Source of the DNA: Deltaproteobacteria bacterium
GTDB lineage: Bacteria; Desulfobacterota; Desulfarculia; Adiutricales; Adiutricaceae
Direction: 5' to 3'
Length of the DNA: 51,115 bases
Assembly (NCBI GenBank): GCA_031279515.1
Contig: JAITII010000024.1
Coordinates: forward strand, 1 to 51,115
The position numbers and the translations under genes were made by a program. A model generated the notes under the pieces. The model searched no databases and was not told the origin of the DNA. It was given only the letters and a program-made list of their open reading frames with translations. Position 1 is the stretch's first letter. Every line of letters starts with the position of its first letter. Below, piece by piece: positions 20,340 through 29,394 of the stretch.

Positions 20340-21583
20340 TAATTATTAGGGTTGATTAACTTGCGTTACAAATTTTGCTGGAGTCAAAAAAATACCAAAT
20401 ATTGGTTAGTTTTGTTTCGATAGGGTTGAATTTCCTGCGGAGAAGTCTGAGAATACAAAAAACCCTCTATTGTTGTCTTTCAAAAATGGTTTTAACTATG
20501 TTGATTCTCTTATCAAAATTAATATATTAATTGAGCTTTGTCAAGCGATGTAGCAACAATGAAGAATATCTCACTCTAGGAGGCTCTAATCATATCCCCT
20601 AAGGGGGTGCCTAAGAATGGTAAAAGTTTTATAATATGATTACTTTAAAAACTTATTATTTTTAATTCATATTACTTATCGAATATTTTAAGTATTTAAC
20701 CATATTTTCACTTGAATTTGACCTTAAAGTCTGCAGTCAATCTCTGCCACGCAAGTACCTTGGAGCGCTTTATGACCGCTTTTCGCGCTTCCGGTCCAGA
20801 CCTATCCGCCTGGATACTGAAAGATAGCATTTAAGTTTCTGCCCACCAAGCCTCTGTTGTGCTTGGATAGAAAAATCTTTTCCAAGAACTTATTGGCCGG
20901 ATCAATCCGGTGATATTTTCAAAAGTAAACCTTGGACTTGGCGCGCCCGGAACGCGCCAACCCTTTTTTACGCACCTTAGCTTAGGGCACGCTTTGCTTT
21001 TATGAGCTTTGTACCGCATTTATCCAAGCCCCTAGGAATTGGAACACTCAAGAGATTTTATGTCCACAGGATGGCCATGACACTAGATATAGCGGATGAA
21101 ACAGTCCAGGATCACTACCATTAAATCTCCTTACTAGAACCTGACGTAAAGAGTCTCGTTTCCTCTACGATTGATATCAAGTAATCCAGTGAGAGTTCCG
21201 GTTCAAAGAAGTTGTGCCCGCTAGTATCTATTTGGCTTGCAGCTTCTTTGTGTTCCCAGAGGTGCTACTTAGGCCATTAACCGCCTTAGCATCTCAGAGC
21301 TGAGCTTTAGAGCGTGAACCTTTTAGCGCTTCAGCAGCAATGTTGGGTCCGAAATCGTAGAGGTCTTCAGAAAGTATCTTTTAAGTCTTTCTATGAGTTT
21401 CCCCTTGGTCTTGTTTTCCAAGGATTTAGTTGGCACCCGGTGGAACAAAGGTTTCAAGAGACCTTTACCCTAAGGCAGAGACAGTCAAAAAATTTAGAAA
21501 AATGCCCCTATGCTATAGTAGTAGTATTTATTTTACAATTATAAGTCCATAGGTACTTTCCGCTAGCTGAAAAAGAGCTATCT
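20340..21583. other. Gene-poor region with probable decayed coding remnants
   Basis: About 1.24 kb has no intact gene. The first 350 bases are AT-rich and upstream of hsdM. From about 20730 to 21500 the composition returns to that of coding DNA, and short frames on the minus strand (for example 21019-20831) are interrupted by stops. This fits a decayed gene or insertion element that I could not assign. Confidence 0.4.
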
Positions 21584-22360
21584 TTATTTTTTTCTCATTG
21601 AGTGCAATAGACGACGGAGGATATTACGCCTCTTATAAGGGTCACATTTCATTAGCTCCATCTCTAAGGCAGCACCCATTTGTCTTCCACTTTTACAGTA
21701 ACTGCATGTTTTTTTGCTGGAAAGACAATTATCACAATCTTTTGCTGATAATGATTCCTGTTTGTTAGTAACCAGAAAAAATCCTGCGTAGCTTTTAACT
21801 GGAATCATAAGCCCCCCTGGTCTTATGGTGGCTCCTATCTTGTCAGCCTCCAAGACCTCAAAAAATTTCAAAGTATCAGAGCCGGGCATTCCGAAAAACC
21901 CTGGTCCAAAGGTGTCTGAGATGGCAAAAGTCTCATAAGAAATGGTTTTTGTAATGTGCTCTTGCAATAAATCTCTGGCAACGTCAACAAATGCCGTCTG
22001 CCACATGTCTTGGTATACTTGATACAAAACTCTTTCGTTAGTTGGTTTTATGTCACCAATTGTTAACAAATAAATGATTATTTCTAAAATATCTTGGCTT
22101 GGAATCGTGGAAATGATAGGACAAGTAAAAGTTACATTGTCTAGAATTAGTTTATCACCCTTTATACAATTCCAGTCATATCTTGAAAAGATTGCATTTA
22201 TATCAATATGCTCGTAAATATCTTCTAAAGTGGTAAGGCTTTCCTCCAAAAGACGCGGGCTAATATCCTTGCGCCTATATAGGCCGCAAATATCCATAAA
22301 ATATTCCTTGGCTTTGGCCTCTCCATCATTTTTATCCAAATGAACTACAATATTTTTCAT
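21584..22360 (-). CDS. Corrinoid-reactivation-like protein (methionine synthase activation domain family)
   Basis: This 258-residue protein resembles the activation domain of cobalamin-dependent methionine synthase. The core SDTFGPGFFGMPG, then IGATIRPGGLMIPVKSYAGF, matches the family pattern (PGY-G ... IG-LT-S-MM-P-KS-SG). A C-terminal C-x2-C-x6-C-x2-C cluster (DCDNC then CSYC) could hold a metal or Fe-S centre. Free-standing members occur with corrinoid methyltransferases and are thought to re-reduce inactive Co(II). Here it follows mtmB by 288 bases on the same strand, so reactivation of MtmC is a reasonable inference. It is not the RamA iron-sulfur protein of methanogens. TAA stop. Confidence 0.65.
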   Translation of the reverse strand: MKNIVVHLDKNDGEAKAKEYFMDICGLYRRKDISPRLLEESLTTLEDIYEHIDINAIFSRYDWNCIKGDKLILDNVTFTCPIISTIPSQDILEIIIYLLTIGDIKPTNERVLYQVYQDMWQTAFVDVARDLLQEHITKTISYETFAISDTFGPGFFGMPGSDTLKFFEVLEADKIGATIRPGGLMIPVKSYAGFFLVTNKQESLSAKDCDNCLSSKKTCSYCKSGRQMGAALEMELMKCDPYKRRNILRRLLHSMRKK

Positions 22361-22561
22361 GAACTATGCCCATAGGAGTTTGTTTATTTTTATGAGCTTT
22401 CATATAAAAACGACCTAAAGCGCTTTGGCCAACACCTTTGGCCATTCCTATTGGTAAGTGCTAACCAATATATGAGTTTGTGGCTAAAATCTTAAAGTAA
22501 AGAGCATGCTCTTTAAGGCGCTTAAAAAAAATCAAGCCTATAAAATAATCTAGCTTTAAAT

Positions 22562-22594
22562 GCTGCAACCTGGGCTTAAAACCCAGGCTGCAAC
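22562..22594 (-). terminator. Hairpin after mtmB
   Basis: On the minus strand a 13-bp stem (GTTGCAGCCTGGG pairing with CCCAGGTTGCAGC, two G-U wobbles) encloses seven bases, 55 bases past the mtmB stop. The wobbles are only valid on the minus-strand RNA. No T run follows, so it may protect the mtmCB transcript or partly terminate it. Confidence 0.55.
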
Positions 22595-22648
22595 AATAGT
22601 AAATAGGCAAGTAAACATTTAAGCCTAGTATTTACCTAAGACTTTAAA

Positions 22649-24037
22649 TTACTTCCAGTAGTTAAGCCCCAGATCAGTCATGATCTTTATGGCTTCGTTG
22701 TAAACTCCAACGTATTCTTCGGTGGGGATCAAGGTAACTGGGTCATAGCACTCGTCGAAGGGTTTTCCCTCGGGTGCTGTCTTGTACTTACCTTCGTACA
22801 AGGATACCAGTTTGTCCAACATAATGTTCACCTGGTGGAGATCCATGCCGGCGACTCCGTGGGCTACTTCGCCCATGAAGCGAGCTTCCATGGCGGTGAA
22901 CATATCGGTTAAGACGCCCTTGGCAGAGGCGACGCCGGAGAGGACTTCGCGTCCGCTGGCGGTGTCAGTTATGCTCTGGGCAGCTGTCTCTAAGAGACAC
23001 ATAACCGTGCAGGGTCCGGCCAGGGTGTAGTACTGGTTGCCGGACAAGATGTGGGTATTTTCTTCGACTGCTCTTCCCGCGTGGCCTGCTACCGCCAGAG
23101 CCTCTCTGGCTGTAGTGATGCCCCAACGGACGTGAACAGGACCATCTAAATGCCAGGTCCCTTGCATCATAACAAAGGTGTTCAGGGTAGTAGCCACGTC
23201 CACGATCGCCGTCTCTTCCAGACCTCCGGAATAACCGCCGAAAATGGGCATTTGCTCGACCATGACACACTGTCCCGATAATGCGTAGTAGCCACCTACG
23301 ATCAACGCACCTACGTCGATCTTGAGCTCATTTAGCTGGGACACCTCATGGGAGTCGGAAGGCCTCATGCCTCCTAAGAAGTCCGAGGCGATGACGCCAG
23401 CCGGACTTAAAGAAGTCTCGCTGCCCTACAATCCCATGCCGGCCCGGCCAGCTCTGCTCATGGCTTCACGCACCTGCAAGAGTTCCGAACGGACCGCCAT
23501 AATCTCCCAAGGAGACTCAGGCACAGGATCCTTGCCTAACACTGTCTGGAGGACGCCGTTGACTATGGTGTCGCAGATGGGCTCCTGGGCATAGGACTGA
23601 TGGATGGCTAAAAAGTATTTCTCAGAGCAAGGAGAGCCTGTGGGGCCTCCCTGGATGACCGGAGGCAGAGGGCTGTTGTAAGGACGCTCCACCACGTTAA
23701 TGGCCTCTTGGTCTTCCCCAAAGGTGAAATGCCTGGGGGCGTTCTTAATAGCCGTCAGGACTTCGTCCCTGGTGTACTTGATAACCCTATTGGTATCGAT
23801 GCAGTAAACGCCGCATTCCACCAACATGTCCACTCCAGCTTGGAAAAGAGTGTCGATGAGGGTCTTGTCCTCAGGGATCATGACCTTGGGGTCCATTTTG
23901 ATTTTGTATTTTTCTTTGAGCTTCTTGGCGACAGTGGGGATCACCCCAAAATCCCAATCGGCTTCAGCCATTTCGGGCCCGGATTTGGCCCGGTCATAGA
24001 CGTCAAAGACGGAAACCGGTTTGGCAATAGCTTGCAT
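22649..24037 (-). CDS. mtmB: Monomethylamine:corrinoid methyltransferase with pyrrolysine (UAG) at residue 204
   Basis: It moves the methyl group of monomethylamine to the cobalt of MtmC. The reading frame is split by one in-frame TAG (23426-23428). The two halves (203 and 258 residues) join into a 462-residue protein that matches methanogen MtmB end to end (458 residues). Around the amber, RAGRAGMGL-UAG-GSETSLS matches the archaeal RPGMGV-O-GPETSLS. Other conserved stretches are QGGPTGSP, DSHEVSQLNELKID, EQMPIFGGY, WHLDGPVHVRWG and LSGNQYY. The start ATG lies one base after the mtmC stop. A hairpin follows the amber by 17 bases. The real stop is TAA. Confidence 0.95.
23379..23408 (-). promoter_or_regulatory. 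Hairpin downstream of the mtmB amber codon (PYLIS-like candidate)
   Basis: In the mRNA, AAGUCCG pairs with CGGACUU, and inside this GGCG pairs with CGCC around a UCAU tetraloop. It begins 17 bases after the UAG. A stem-loop at this place was described in methanogen mtmB and called PYLIS. Whether it is needed for pyrrolysine insertion is disputed, and the sequence also encodes conserved protein. Confidence 0.5.
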
Positions 24038-24038
24038 G

Positions 24039-24698
<660 letters not shown>

Positions 24699-24937
24699 AT
24701 TGAAGTACCTCCTTAAATACTCGACTTGCAAATGGGGTTCATGGATCATTGGCGAGGCCAAAAAGAGCTCAATGGGAAAACCAGCTTGGTTTTATTGGGC
24801 CTCTTTAAAGCCTCTCATTTTTCACATTTTTTTCTTTCGGCTCTCGATAAGCTCTTTGGTAAGATCTTGCGAGTTTTTTGAAAGTCTTGCTTTTTACTTA
24901 AGAGTGGTAATCTTAAGTAAATTGCTAATTGTTATCT

Positions 24938-24953
24938 AGCAAGATTCGAGCCA
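24938..24953 (-). promoter_or_regulatory. Sigma-54 (-24/-12) promoter candidate for mtmCB
   Basis: The minus strand reads TGGCTCGAATCTTGCT. It matches the TGGCACG-N4-TTGCW consensus at every fixed base but one, with the essential GG and GC at correct spacing. It points at mtmC, leaving an untranslated leader of roughly 230 bases. Confidence 0.6.
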
Positions 24954-25042
24954 ATCCTAAATTCTCAAAAGCTATTTATTATGGGGCATGAGGTCGGCCA
25001 AGCTGGGTTAAAAATGAAACAAAACACCCCAACAGTTTGGGC

Positions 25043-25062
25043 TTGTATCATTTTTAATACAA
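25043..25062. repeat. Small inverted repeat upstream of mtmC
   Basis: TTGTAT and ATACAA are separated by eight bases. It lies between the sigma-54-type promoter and the large palindrome and may be an accessory binding site. Confidence 0.3.
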
Positions 25063-25108
25063 TAAAAGTCCTTGTGTATTTGCCATTTTTAAGAATTACT
25101 GTTGGTTT

Positions 25109-25139
25109 TGTAACAAAAATGACAAACATTTTTGTTACA
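25109..25139. promoter_or_regulatory. Perfect palindrome, candidate activator site (UAS)
   Basis: TGTAACAAAAATG and its exact complement flank five bases (13-bp arms). It lies about 160-200 bases upstream of the sigma-54-type promoter of mtmC, the usual place for an enhancer-binding activator. A cognate regulator is not in the window. Confidence 0.55.
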
Positions 25140-25140
25140 T

Positions 25141-25155
25141 GTTCGAAGTGCGAAC
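25141..25155. promoter_or_regulatory. Second inverted repeat next to the UAS candidate
   Basis: GTTCG-AAGTG-CGAAC begins one base after the large palindrome. Its different sequence suggests a second protein, or a spacer element in the same control region. Confidence 0.35.
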
Positions 25156-25690
25156 TTATTTTGAGCTAGATCAAATGTTCATTCGTCCATAATTTAGAAT
25201 TAATGTTTCTATATATTGTAGATAATTTTTTTTGAATGACTAAATATCCTAGATGCCAAAATATGATTAGGTTAATTATTATATTTTAGCTATATAAAGT
25301 CTTAACAAGAATTAAAGTTAATTATAAAGATTTTATATCGATATTTAAAGCTTGGAATGAAACTATTATACTAAAAATATTTATAAAAACAAATTAGAAA
25401 GTTATTATACTTATAAAATAATAATTTTATAAGTTAATGTGGTCCATGCGCCTTAGAAACTATTATATATACATTTTTTTTAGAAGACCTCGTTTAGAGA
25501 CTATTTTTTCAAAAAATGCAAGTAGCTACAAGAGTTTTCACTAAATACCCTCTAAAAGGAATCCTTAAGCTTCCGGGTTGGCTAAGGAACTAAAGGTCTT
25601 GAAAAACCCTTTAAAAAGGCTTGTATATTATGCTTTTTGATAGACCCCGGGGTAAGCGCTAATTCTTTTAAATAGCCATCTTTACGGCCT

Positions 25691-25706
25691 TGGCATATGT
25701 TTTGCT
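25691..25706 (+). promoter_or_regulatory. Sigma-54-like box pointing towards pylD
   Basis: TGGCATATGTTTTGCT keeps GG and GC at the right spacing and differs from the consensus at two fixed bases. It is more than 1 kb from pylD, so a link to that gene is doubtful. Confidence 0.25.
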
Positions 25707-25937
25707 TACTTTTTAGCTCAGCCTGAAAGGCCCAGAGCAACCTGGGCTGTCAAGTTGATTTTTTAGCAGAGAAAAAAAGGCAAAAAAGATTTTTGCATGA
25801 AAAAAACTTTTTTGCGCTTGAACTTCCATTTTCTTGAGCCTAGAAATCTTTTTTTCTAACCTTGAAGCCGACTTTTCGGGTAGCTTCAGAGGCTTTTTTA
25901 GGGTTCAGATTGTCTTTTTTGCTAATTTTGCCTTTTT

Positions 25938-26080
25938 AAGATCAAAACGTAGAAAGTCCCAGGCTTTATTATTTTTTAATAATACTTAGGATACTTCGGT
26001 AATTGTCTAATTAACTTTGGTATTTTATAGCTTACATGGGGACATAATCAGACAGTCCCGATTTTCTACGTTTTGATCTT
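25938..26080. repeat. 143-bp element with 18-bp terminal inverted repeats (MITE-like)
   Basis: AAGATCAAAACGTAGAAA at the left end is repeated exactly in inverse orientation at the right end (26063-26080). The interior is AT-rich and non-coding. The size and ends fit a miniature inverted-repeat element or internally deleted insertion sequence; target duplications are not obvious. Confidence 0.5.
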
Positions 26081-26098
26081 TTTTGAATTTCAGAGTGC

Positions 26099-26114
26099 TT
26101 TGACATATGTCAAA
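26099..26114. promoter_or_regulatory. Perfect 16-bp palindrome upstream of pylD
   Basis: TTTGACATATGTCAAA is fully self-complementary without a spacer. It is a plausible dimeric regulator site; the regulator is unknown. Confidence 0.35.
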
Positions 26115-26319
26115 ACCCTGGAAGCTATCGGGATACATTTACCGGGTTGTTGTTGCCATCATTTCTCCTTTCAATGGTTGTGAGTTCACAATCCCGGTTT
26201 ATCTACCTTAGATTTTATCCTGATAGATTGGCTCTCTTTTCAGATGATATGATTCATTTTAAGTTTTTGACTGGAACTTAAAGTGATGCCTTCACGGCAT
26301 GAAAAAACCTTTGTGGGTT

Positions 26320-26358
26320 AAAGTTCTCCCCGTTGGCACCATCTTCAGGGAGAACTTT
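26320..26358. terminator. Hairpin in the spacer upstream of pylD
   Basis: AAAGTTCTCCC and GGGAGAACTTT pair perfectly over 11 bp around a 17-base loop. No adjacent gene explains it. It may be a terminator of a lost gene or of a small transcript. Confidence 0.45.
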
Positions 26359-26739
26359 AGCCATTAACTCACCTTAAGATTGTCAAGGTGATTTTATGAA
26401 GATTTTACACTCCGTAGAAATATATTAATTTAATGGGAATTTTCAATCTTGTAATAGGGAACTGTGATGATCTTGTAGACAATTTTTAGCTTTTTGTGGG
26501 CATTACTTATGTAAATAGAGCCCAATATTAAGTTGACCCATTAAACCCTTTCAATGCCAATGAGGTACTTAAAGAGGCTTTTAAAGCCTTTAGACTTTGG
26601 CGACGACTCTATGACCTCCCTTCTATGGGAGTAACAATTGTATCTCAATTGTAAATATGCGTTCATTTGTCGAGTCTTGGCTTCAATTTGGAACGCTTAT
26701 CCAGGGGGCGTATTACTTACCTCCCTTAGGAGCCTTGCC

Positions 26740-26764
26740 TGAAAGTTTTCATTCCAACTTTCAA
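26740..26764 (+). promoter_or_regulatory. Hairpin just before the pylD ribosome-binding site
   Basis: TGAAAGTT and AACTTTCA pair over 8 bp and end a few bases before the AAGGAG that serves pylD. It could influence translation initiation or stability. Confidence 0.35.
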
Positions 26765-26778
26765 ATTAAGGAGCTCTT

Positions 26779-27669
26779 ATGACTTGCCTTAGATCCCAAG
26801 ACTTAAAAACAACTTTATCATCCCAGGATATCAGCAATTATTTGTCTCATTACTTGAACTGCGACATCTTCACTTTGTCTGGAAGGGCATGGGATATGGA
26901 CGCTGAATTTTTGGAGCAAAAGCTGAGCGGACAAAAGTTAGCAGTTATCAAGATCACTTCCGACGATGACTCTAATGATGCTTTTTTAGAAATTTTAGCA
27001 AGCGTTGGAAAGATCATGGGAGTTGATGCGAAAGTCATGGATCAAATTGGTGATGATGGCTTCAAACAAGCAGAACAATGGGGTGCAGATATTTATACGT
27101 TTTCCAATGATTCTGATTTTGTGGCTCGAAATTTGAACGCCGACCGCGTAATCCACAGTAATCCAGCATCATCCCGTATTTTTGTGGCAGCGTTGGAGAT
27201 GTTAAATGGAGGAAGTCTTAAAGGAGAACAGGTCTTAGTCTTAGGCCTTGGTCCAGTTGGGTATTTTGCCACAGAAAGGCTTTTAGAGCTGGGCGCCCAC
27301 CCTGTGGTTTATGATATCAGCCAAGCGCGAAGTATTTCCCTTTATAAAATACTCCCTGAAGTGGATATCTTGCTGAAAGACACAGATTTAGAAAAAACTC
27401 TTTTGCATAATCGTGATCTTCTTATTTTCGAATCAGTGCCACAAAAGAACATCCTTTCCGAGGAGACCATGCAAAACATATTTTGCCAGGTTACTCCCAT
27501 TGTTTCTGCCCCTGGAGTCCCTCTGTCCTGGCCAGAAAATTGGTTGTGGAATGAAACACCACCCAGGCTTTTTCATGAACCTTTAATGATGGGTACGGCA
27601 TCTATGTTAGCTGGACTTTGCAACGAAGATTACGACCAAAGATATGCTTTATCGTACCCTTTACCTTAA
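26779..27669 (+). CDS. pylD: Pyrrolysine biosynthesis dehydrogenase PylD
   Basis: PylD oxidises the terminal amine of (3R)-3-methylornithyl-N6-lysine, which then cyclises to pyrrolysine. The 296-residue protein has a Rossmann core with VLGLGPVGYFATERLLELG near residue 155 for NAD binding and the family tail LFHEPLMMGTASMLAGLC. It is somewhat longer than methanogen PylD (about 260). AAGGAG sits 7 bases before the ATG. It is the first gene of a pylD-tRNA-pylSn-pylB unit. pylC, which makes its substrate, is not in the window. Stop TAA, no internal amber. Confidence 0.88.
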   Translation: MTCLRSQDLKTTLSSQDISNYLSHYLNCDIFTLSGRAWDMDAEFLEQKLSGQKLAVIKITSDDDSNDAFLEILASVGKIMGVDAKVMDQIGDDGFKQAEQWGADIYTFSNDSDFVARNLNADRVIHSNPASSRIFVAALEMLNGGSLKGEQVLVLGLGPVGYFATERLLELGAHPVVYDISQARSISLYKILPEVDILLKDTDLEKTLLHNRDLLIFESVPQKNILSEETMQNIFCQVTPIVSAPGVPLSWPENWLWNETPPRLFHEPLMMGTASMLAGLCNEDYDQRYALSYPLP

Positions 27670-27723
27670 ACTCCAGGTTTACGTTTTTAAGTTGTTATTT
27701 ATCGTTTGTTTTATTCACTATAT

Positions 27724-27797
27724 GGAGAGCGGATCGCTAATTGATCACGCAGACTCTAAATCTGCGCAGCCGGGCGGGACACCCGGGCTCTCCGCCA
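27724..27797 (+). tRNA. pylT: tRNA-Pyl, anticodon CUA (amber-decoding)
   Basis: The 74-base gene folds as follows: acceptor GGAGAGC/GCTCTCC; D stem GATC/GATC; anticodon stem GCAGA/TCTGC with loop CTCTAAA (anticodon CTA); three-base variable loop GCA; T stem CCGGG/CCCGG; discriminator G and an encoded CCA. Only one base separates the acceptor and D stems, a hallmark of tRNA-Pyl. The anticodon loop and the GCAGCCGGG stretch closely match the methanogen tRNA. It lies between pylD and pylSn and may be processed from the same transcript. Confidence 0.96.
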
Positions 27798-27898
27798 ATT
27801 TTGATTATTCGTGTTATAACTCTTCGCGTCATTGCCTATGATAGTTTAAAGCTAGATTCAACGGCGCATATTTAATTTTCCACTAACATGAGGGTAGT

Positions 27899-28264
27899 AT
27901 GGTCGAAAATATTAATACCAAGAGGGTAGCCAAAAGATACTACCGCAAGAAAAATACTCTTTTCTCTTTATTGGATAAGATTAAGCTCTGGCCCTCCAGA
28001 ACCGGTAGGCTACACGGACTCAAAACCATCGAGCTCAAAGGTGAAATAGCTACTCTTACGACTCATTGCGGAGAAACATACAGCATTCGTAACTCGCGCA
28101 ACAGTAGAGCAGCCAGATGGCTCCGCAATAAGTTTTACAGCTGCACCTGTTCCAAGTGCCGCATACCGGACTGGAAATTAGAAAAATACGGGCAGACTTT
28201 TTTTAGTCGGGCATACGGTAGTTTCCTCAAAAAATCAACCAGAGAGGAATACTATGCGCCCTAG
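27899..28264 (+). CDS. pylSn: Pyrrolysyl-tRNA synthetase N-terminal subunit PylSn
   Basis: In bacteria the pyrrolysyl-tRNA synthetase is split. This 121-residue subunit binds tRNA-Pyl and assists the catalytic subunit PylSc. Family landmarks are RYYRKKNTLFSLLDKIKLWPSR (residues 13-34), THCGETY and SRNSRAARWLRNKFY (66-80). Zinc-binding His/Cys residues lie in THC (55-57) and CTCSKC (82-87). It overlaps pylB by 11 bases, which implies coupled translation. The catalytic pylSc gene is not in the window. The protein is about 10-20 residues longer than typical PylSn. Confidence 0.93.
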   Translation: MVENINTKRVAKRYYRKKNTLFSLLDKIKLWPSRTGRLHGLKTIELKGEIATLTTHCGETYSIRNSRNSRAARWLRNKFYSCTCSKCRIPDWKLEKYGQTFFSRAYGSFLKKSTREEYYAP

Positions 28265-29315
28265 ATATACAGAGCTATTGTGCAAATCCCTAAATCAGGA
28301 TTCCTTAGTATCCAATGAGATTGAATATCTTCTCACTCCATACTCGCAAGATGAAAGAGAAGCATTATACAAATCCGCTCAAATAATGAGGGAGCAATAT
28401 TCCGGCAATCTAATTTATACTTATGGATTTGTCTATTTATCGACCATCTGCCGAAATGATTGTCTCTTTTGCGCTTGGCGCCGGTCAAATCCAAATTCTG
28501 TAAGATACCGCAAGACAAACGCTGAGATTGTGAGTGCTGCCCAAACCCTTGTAGACCAAGGAGTGAACCTCATAGATCTTACCATGGGAGAGGATCCTGA
28601 TGTGGATAAGAGGAGTTACTTGGAAAGCACAGCTGAGCTCATATTGGATGTTCGGAAAAGGACGGGCGTCCCAGTCATGATCTCCCCCGGCTTGGTTCCT
28701 TCCTATGGTTTGGCCCTTTTCCGCGAAGCCGGAGCCTTATGGTATGCCTGCTACCAGGAGACTCACAGCCCGTTTCTTTTCGCTCAACTCCGCAGCGGTC
28801 AGAGTTATGAAAACCGCTGGCAGGCAAAATTGGAAGCTAAAAAGACCGGACTTTTAGTTGAAGAAGGAGTCCTTTGTGGTGTCGGTGAAAGTGCCAAGGA
28901 CCTGGCCAATTCCATTTTAGCTATGAAGGAGTTGGCGGCTCCCCAGGTTCGGGCCATGGCTTTTGTGCCTCCCCCTAGTAGTCCCAAGTGGATGCCTGAA
29001 AAGCCATCCGAACTTGCCAGACAAAGGGAACTGGATATGATTGCAGTCTTAAGGCTTTCATTTCCTCATACCCTTATACCTGCCTCATTGGATGTAGAGG
29101 GGTTATCAGGTTTATCTGACCGTTTAACTGCCGGAGCAAACCTTATAACCTCCTTTGTGCCCAGTGACAAGGGTTTAGCTGGCGTGGCCCAAAATGATTT
29201 AGATATTGGCAATGAAGGGCGCTCAGTTCAAGCAGTCCTGCCCATCCTGGAAGAGATGGGTTTAACCCAGGCAACTAACGCCGATTACCTTGAGAAAGTA
29301 ATGGCCTATGCCTAA
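28254..29315 (+). CDS. pylB: Methylornithine synthase PylB (radical SAM)
   Basis: PylB is a radical S-adenosylmethionine mutase that rearranges lysine to (3R)-3-methylornithine, the first step of pyrrolysine synthesis. The 4Fe-4S cluster cysteines are C66, C70 and C73 in ICRNDCLFCAWRRSN. Further landmarks are LIDLTMGEDPDVD, MISPGLVP, YQETHSPFLFAQLR and VPPPSSPKW. At 353 residues it matches the family. The gene overlaps pylSn and is followed after 79 bases by the Rh-type channel gene. TAA stop. Confidence 0.93.
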   Translation: MRPRYTELLCKSLNQDSLVSNEIEYLLTPYSQDEREALYKSAQIMREQYSGNLIYTYGFVYLSTICRNDCLFCAWRRSNPNSVRYRKTNAEIVSAAQTLVDQGVNLIDLTMGEDPDVDKRSYLESTAELILDVRKRTGVPVMISPGLVPSYGLALFREAGALWYACYQETHSPFLFAQLRSGQSYENRWQAKLEAKKTGLLVEEGVLCGVGESAKDLANSILAMKELAAPQVRAMAFVPPPSSPKWMPEKPSELARQRELDMIAVLRLSFPHTLIPASLDVEGLSGLSDRLTAGANLITSFVPSDKGLAGVAQNDLDIGNEGRSVQAVLPILEEMGLTQATNADYLEKVMAYA

Positions 29316-29394
29316 CAATATCAAAAGTCACACCGCAAAACGACGTTCCTTCTTTTGGAAAAACCTCAAAGCTAGTTAAGGATAGGTTTCAATA

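Larger units (their letters stand above)
25156..26778. other. Long non-coding spacer between mtmC and pylD
   Basis: About 1.6 kb has no gene on either strand. The first 350 bases are very AT-rich. It contains a sigma-54-like box, a mini-transposon-like inverted repeat, a perfect 16-bp palindrome and several hairpins listed separately. I searched it for pylC and pylSc and saw neither. Confidence 0.5.

Noticed and set aside
22965-23270. Alternative frame inside mtmB
   Set aside because: Frame shadow of the conserved MtmB sequence.
24981-25169. A 62-codon frame in the mtmC upstream region
   Set aside because: It overlaps the palindromes, has no recognisable features, and lies in control DNA.
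27644-27841. A 65-codon frame over the pylD end and the tRNA
   Set aside because: It overlaps pylD and the whole tRNA-Pyl gene; not a protein gene.
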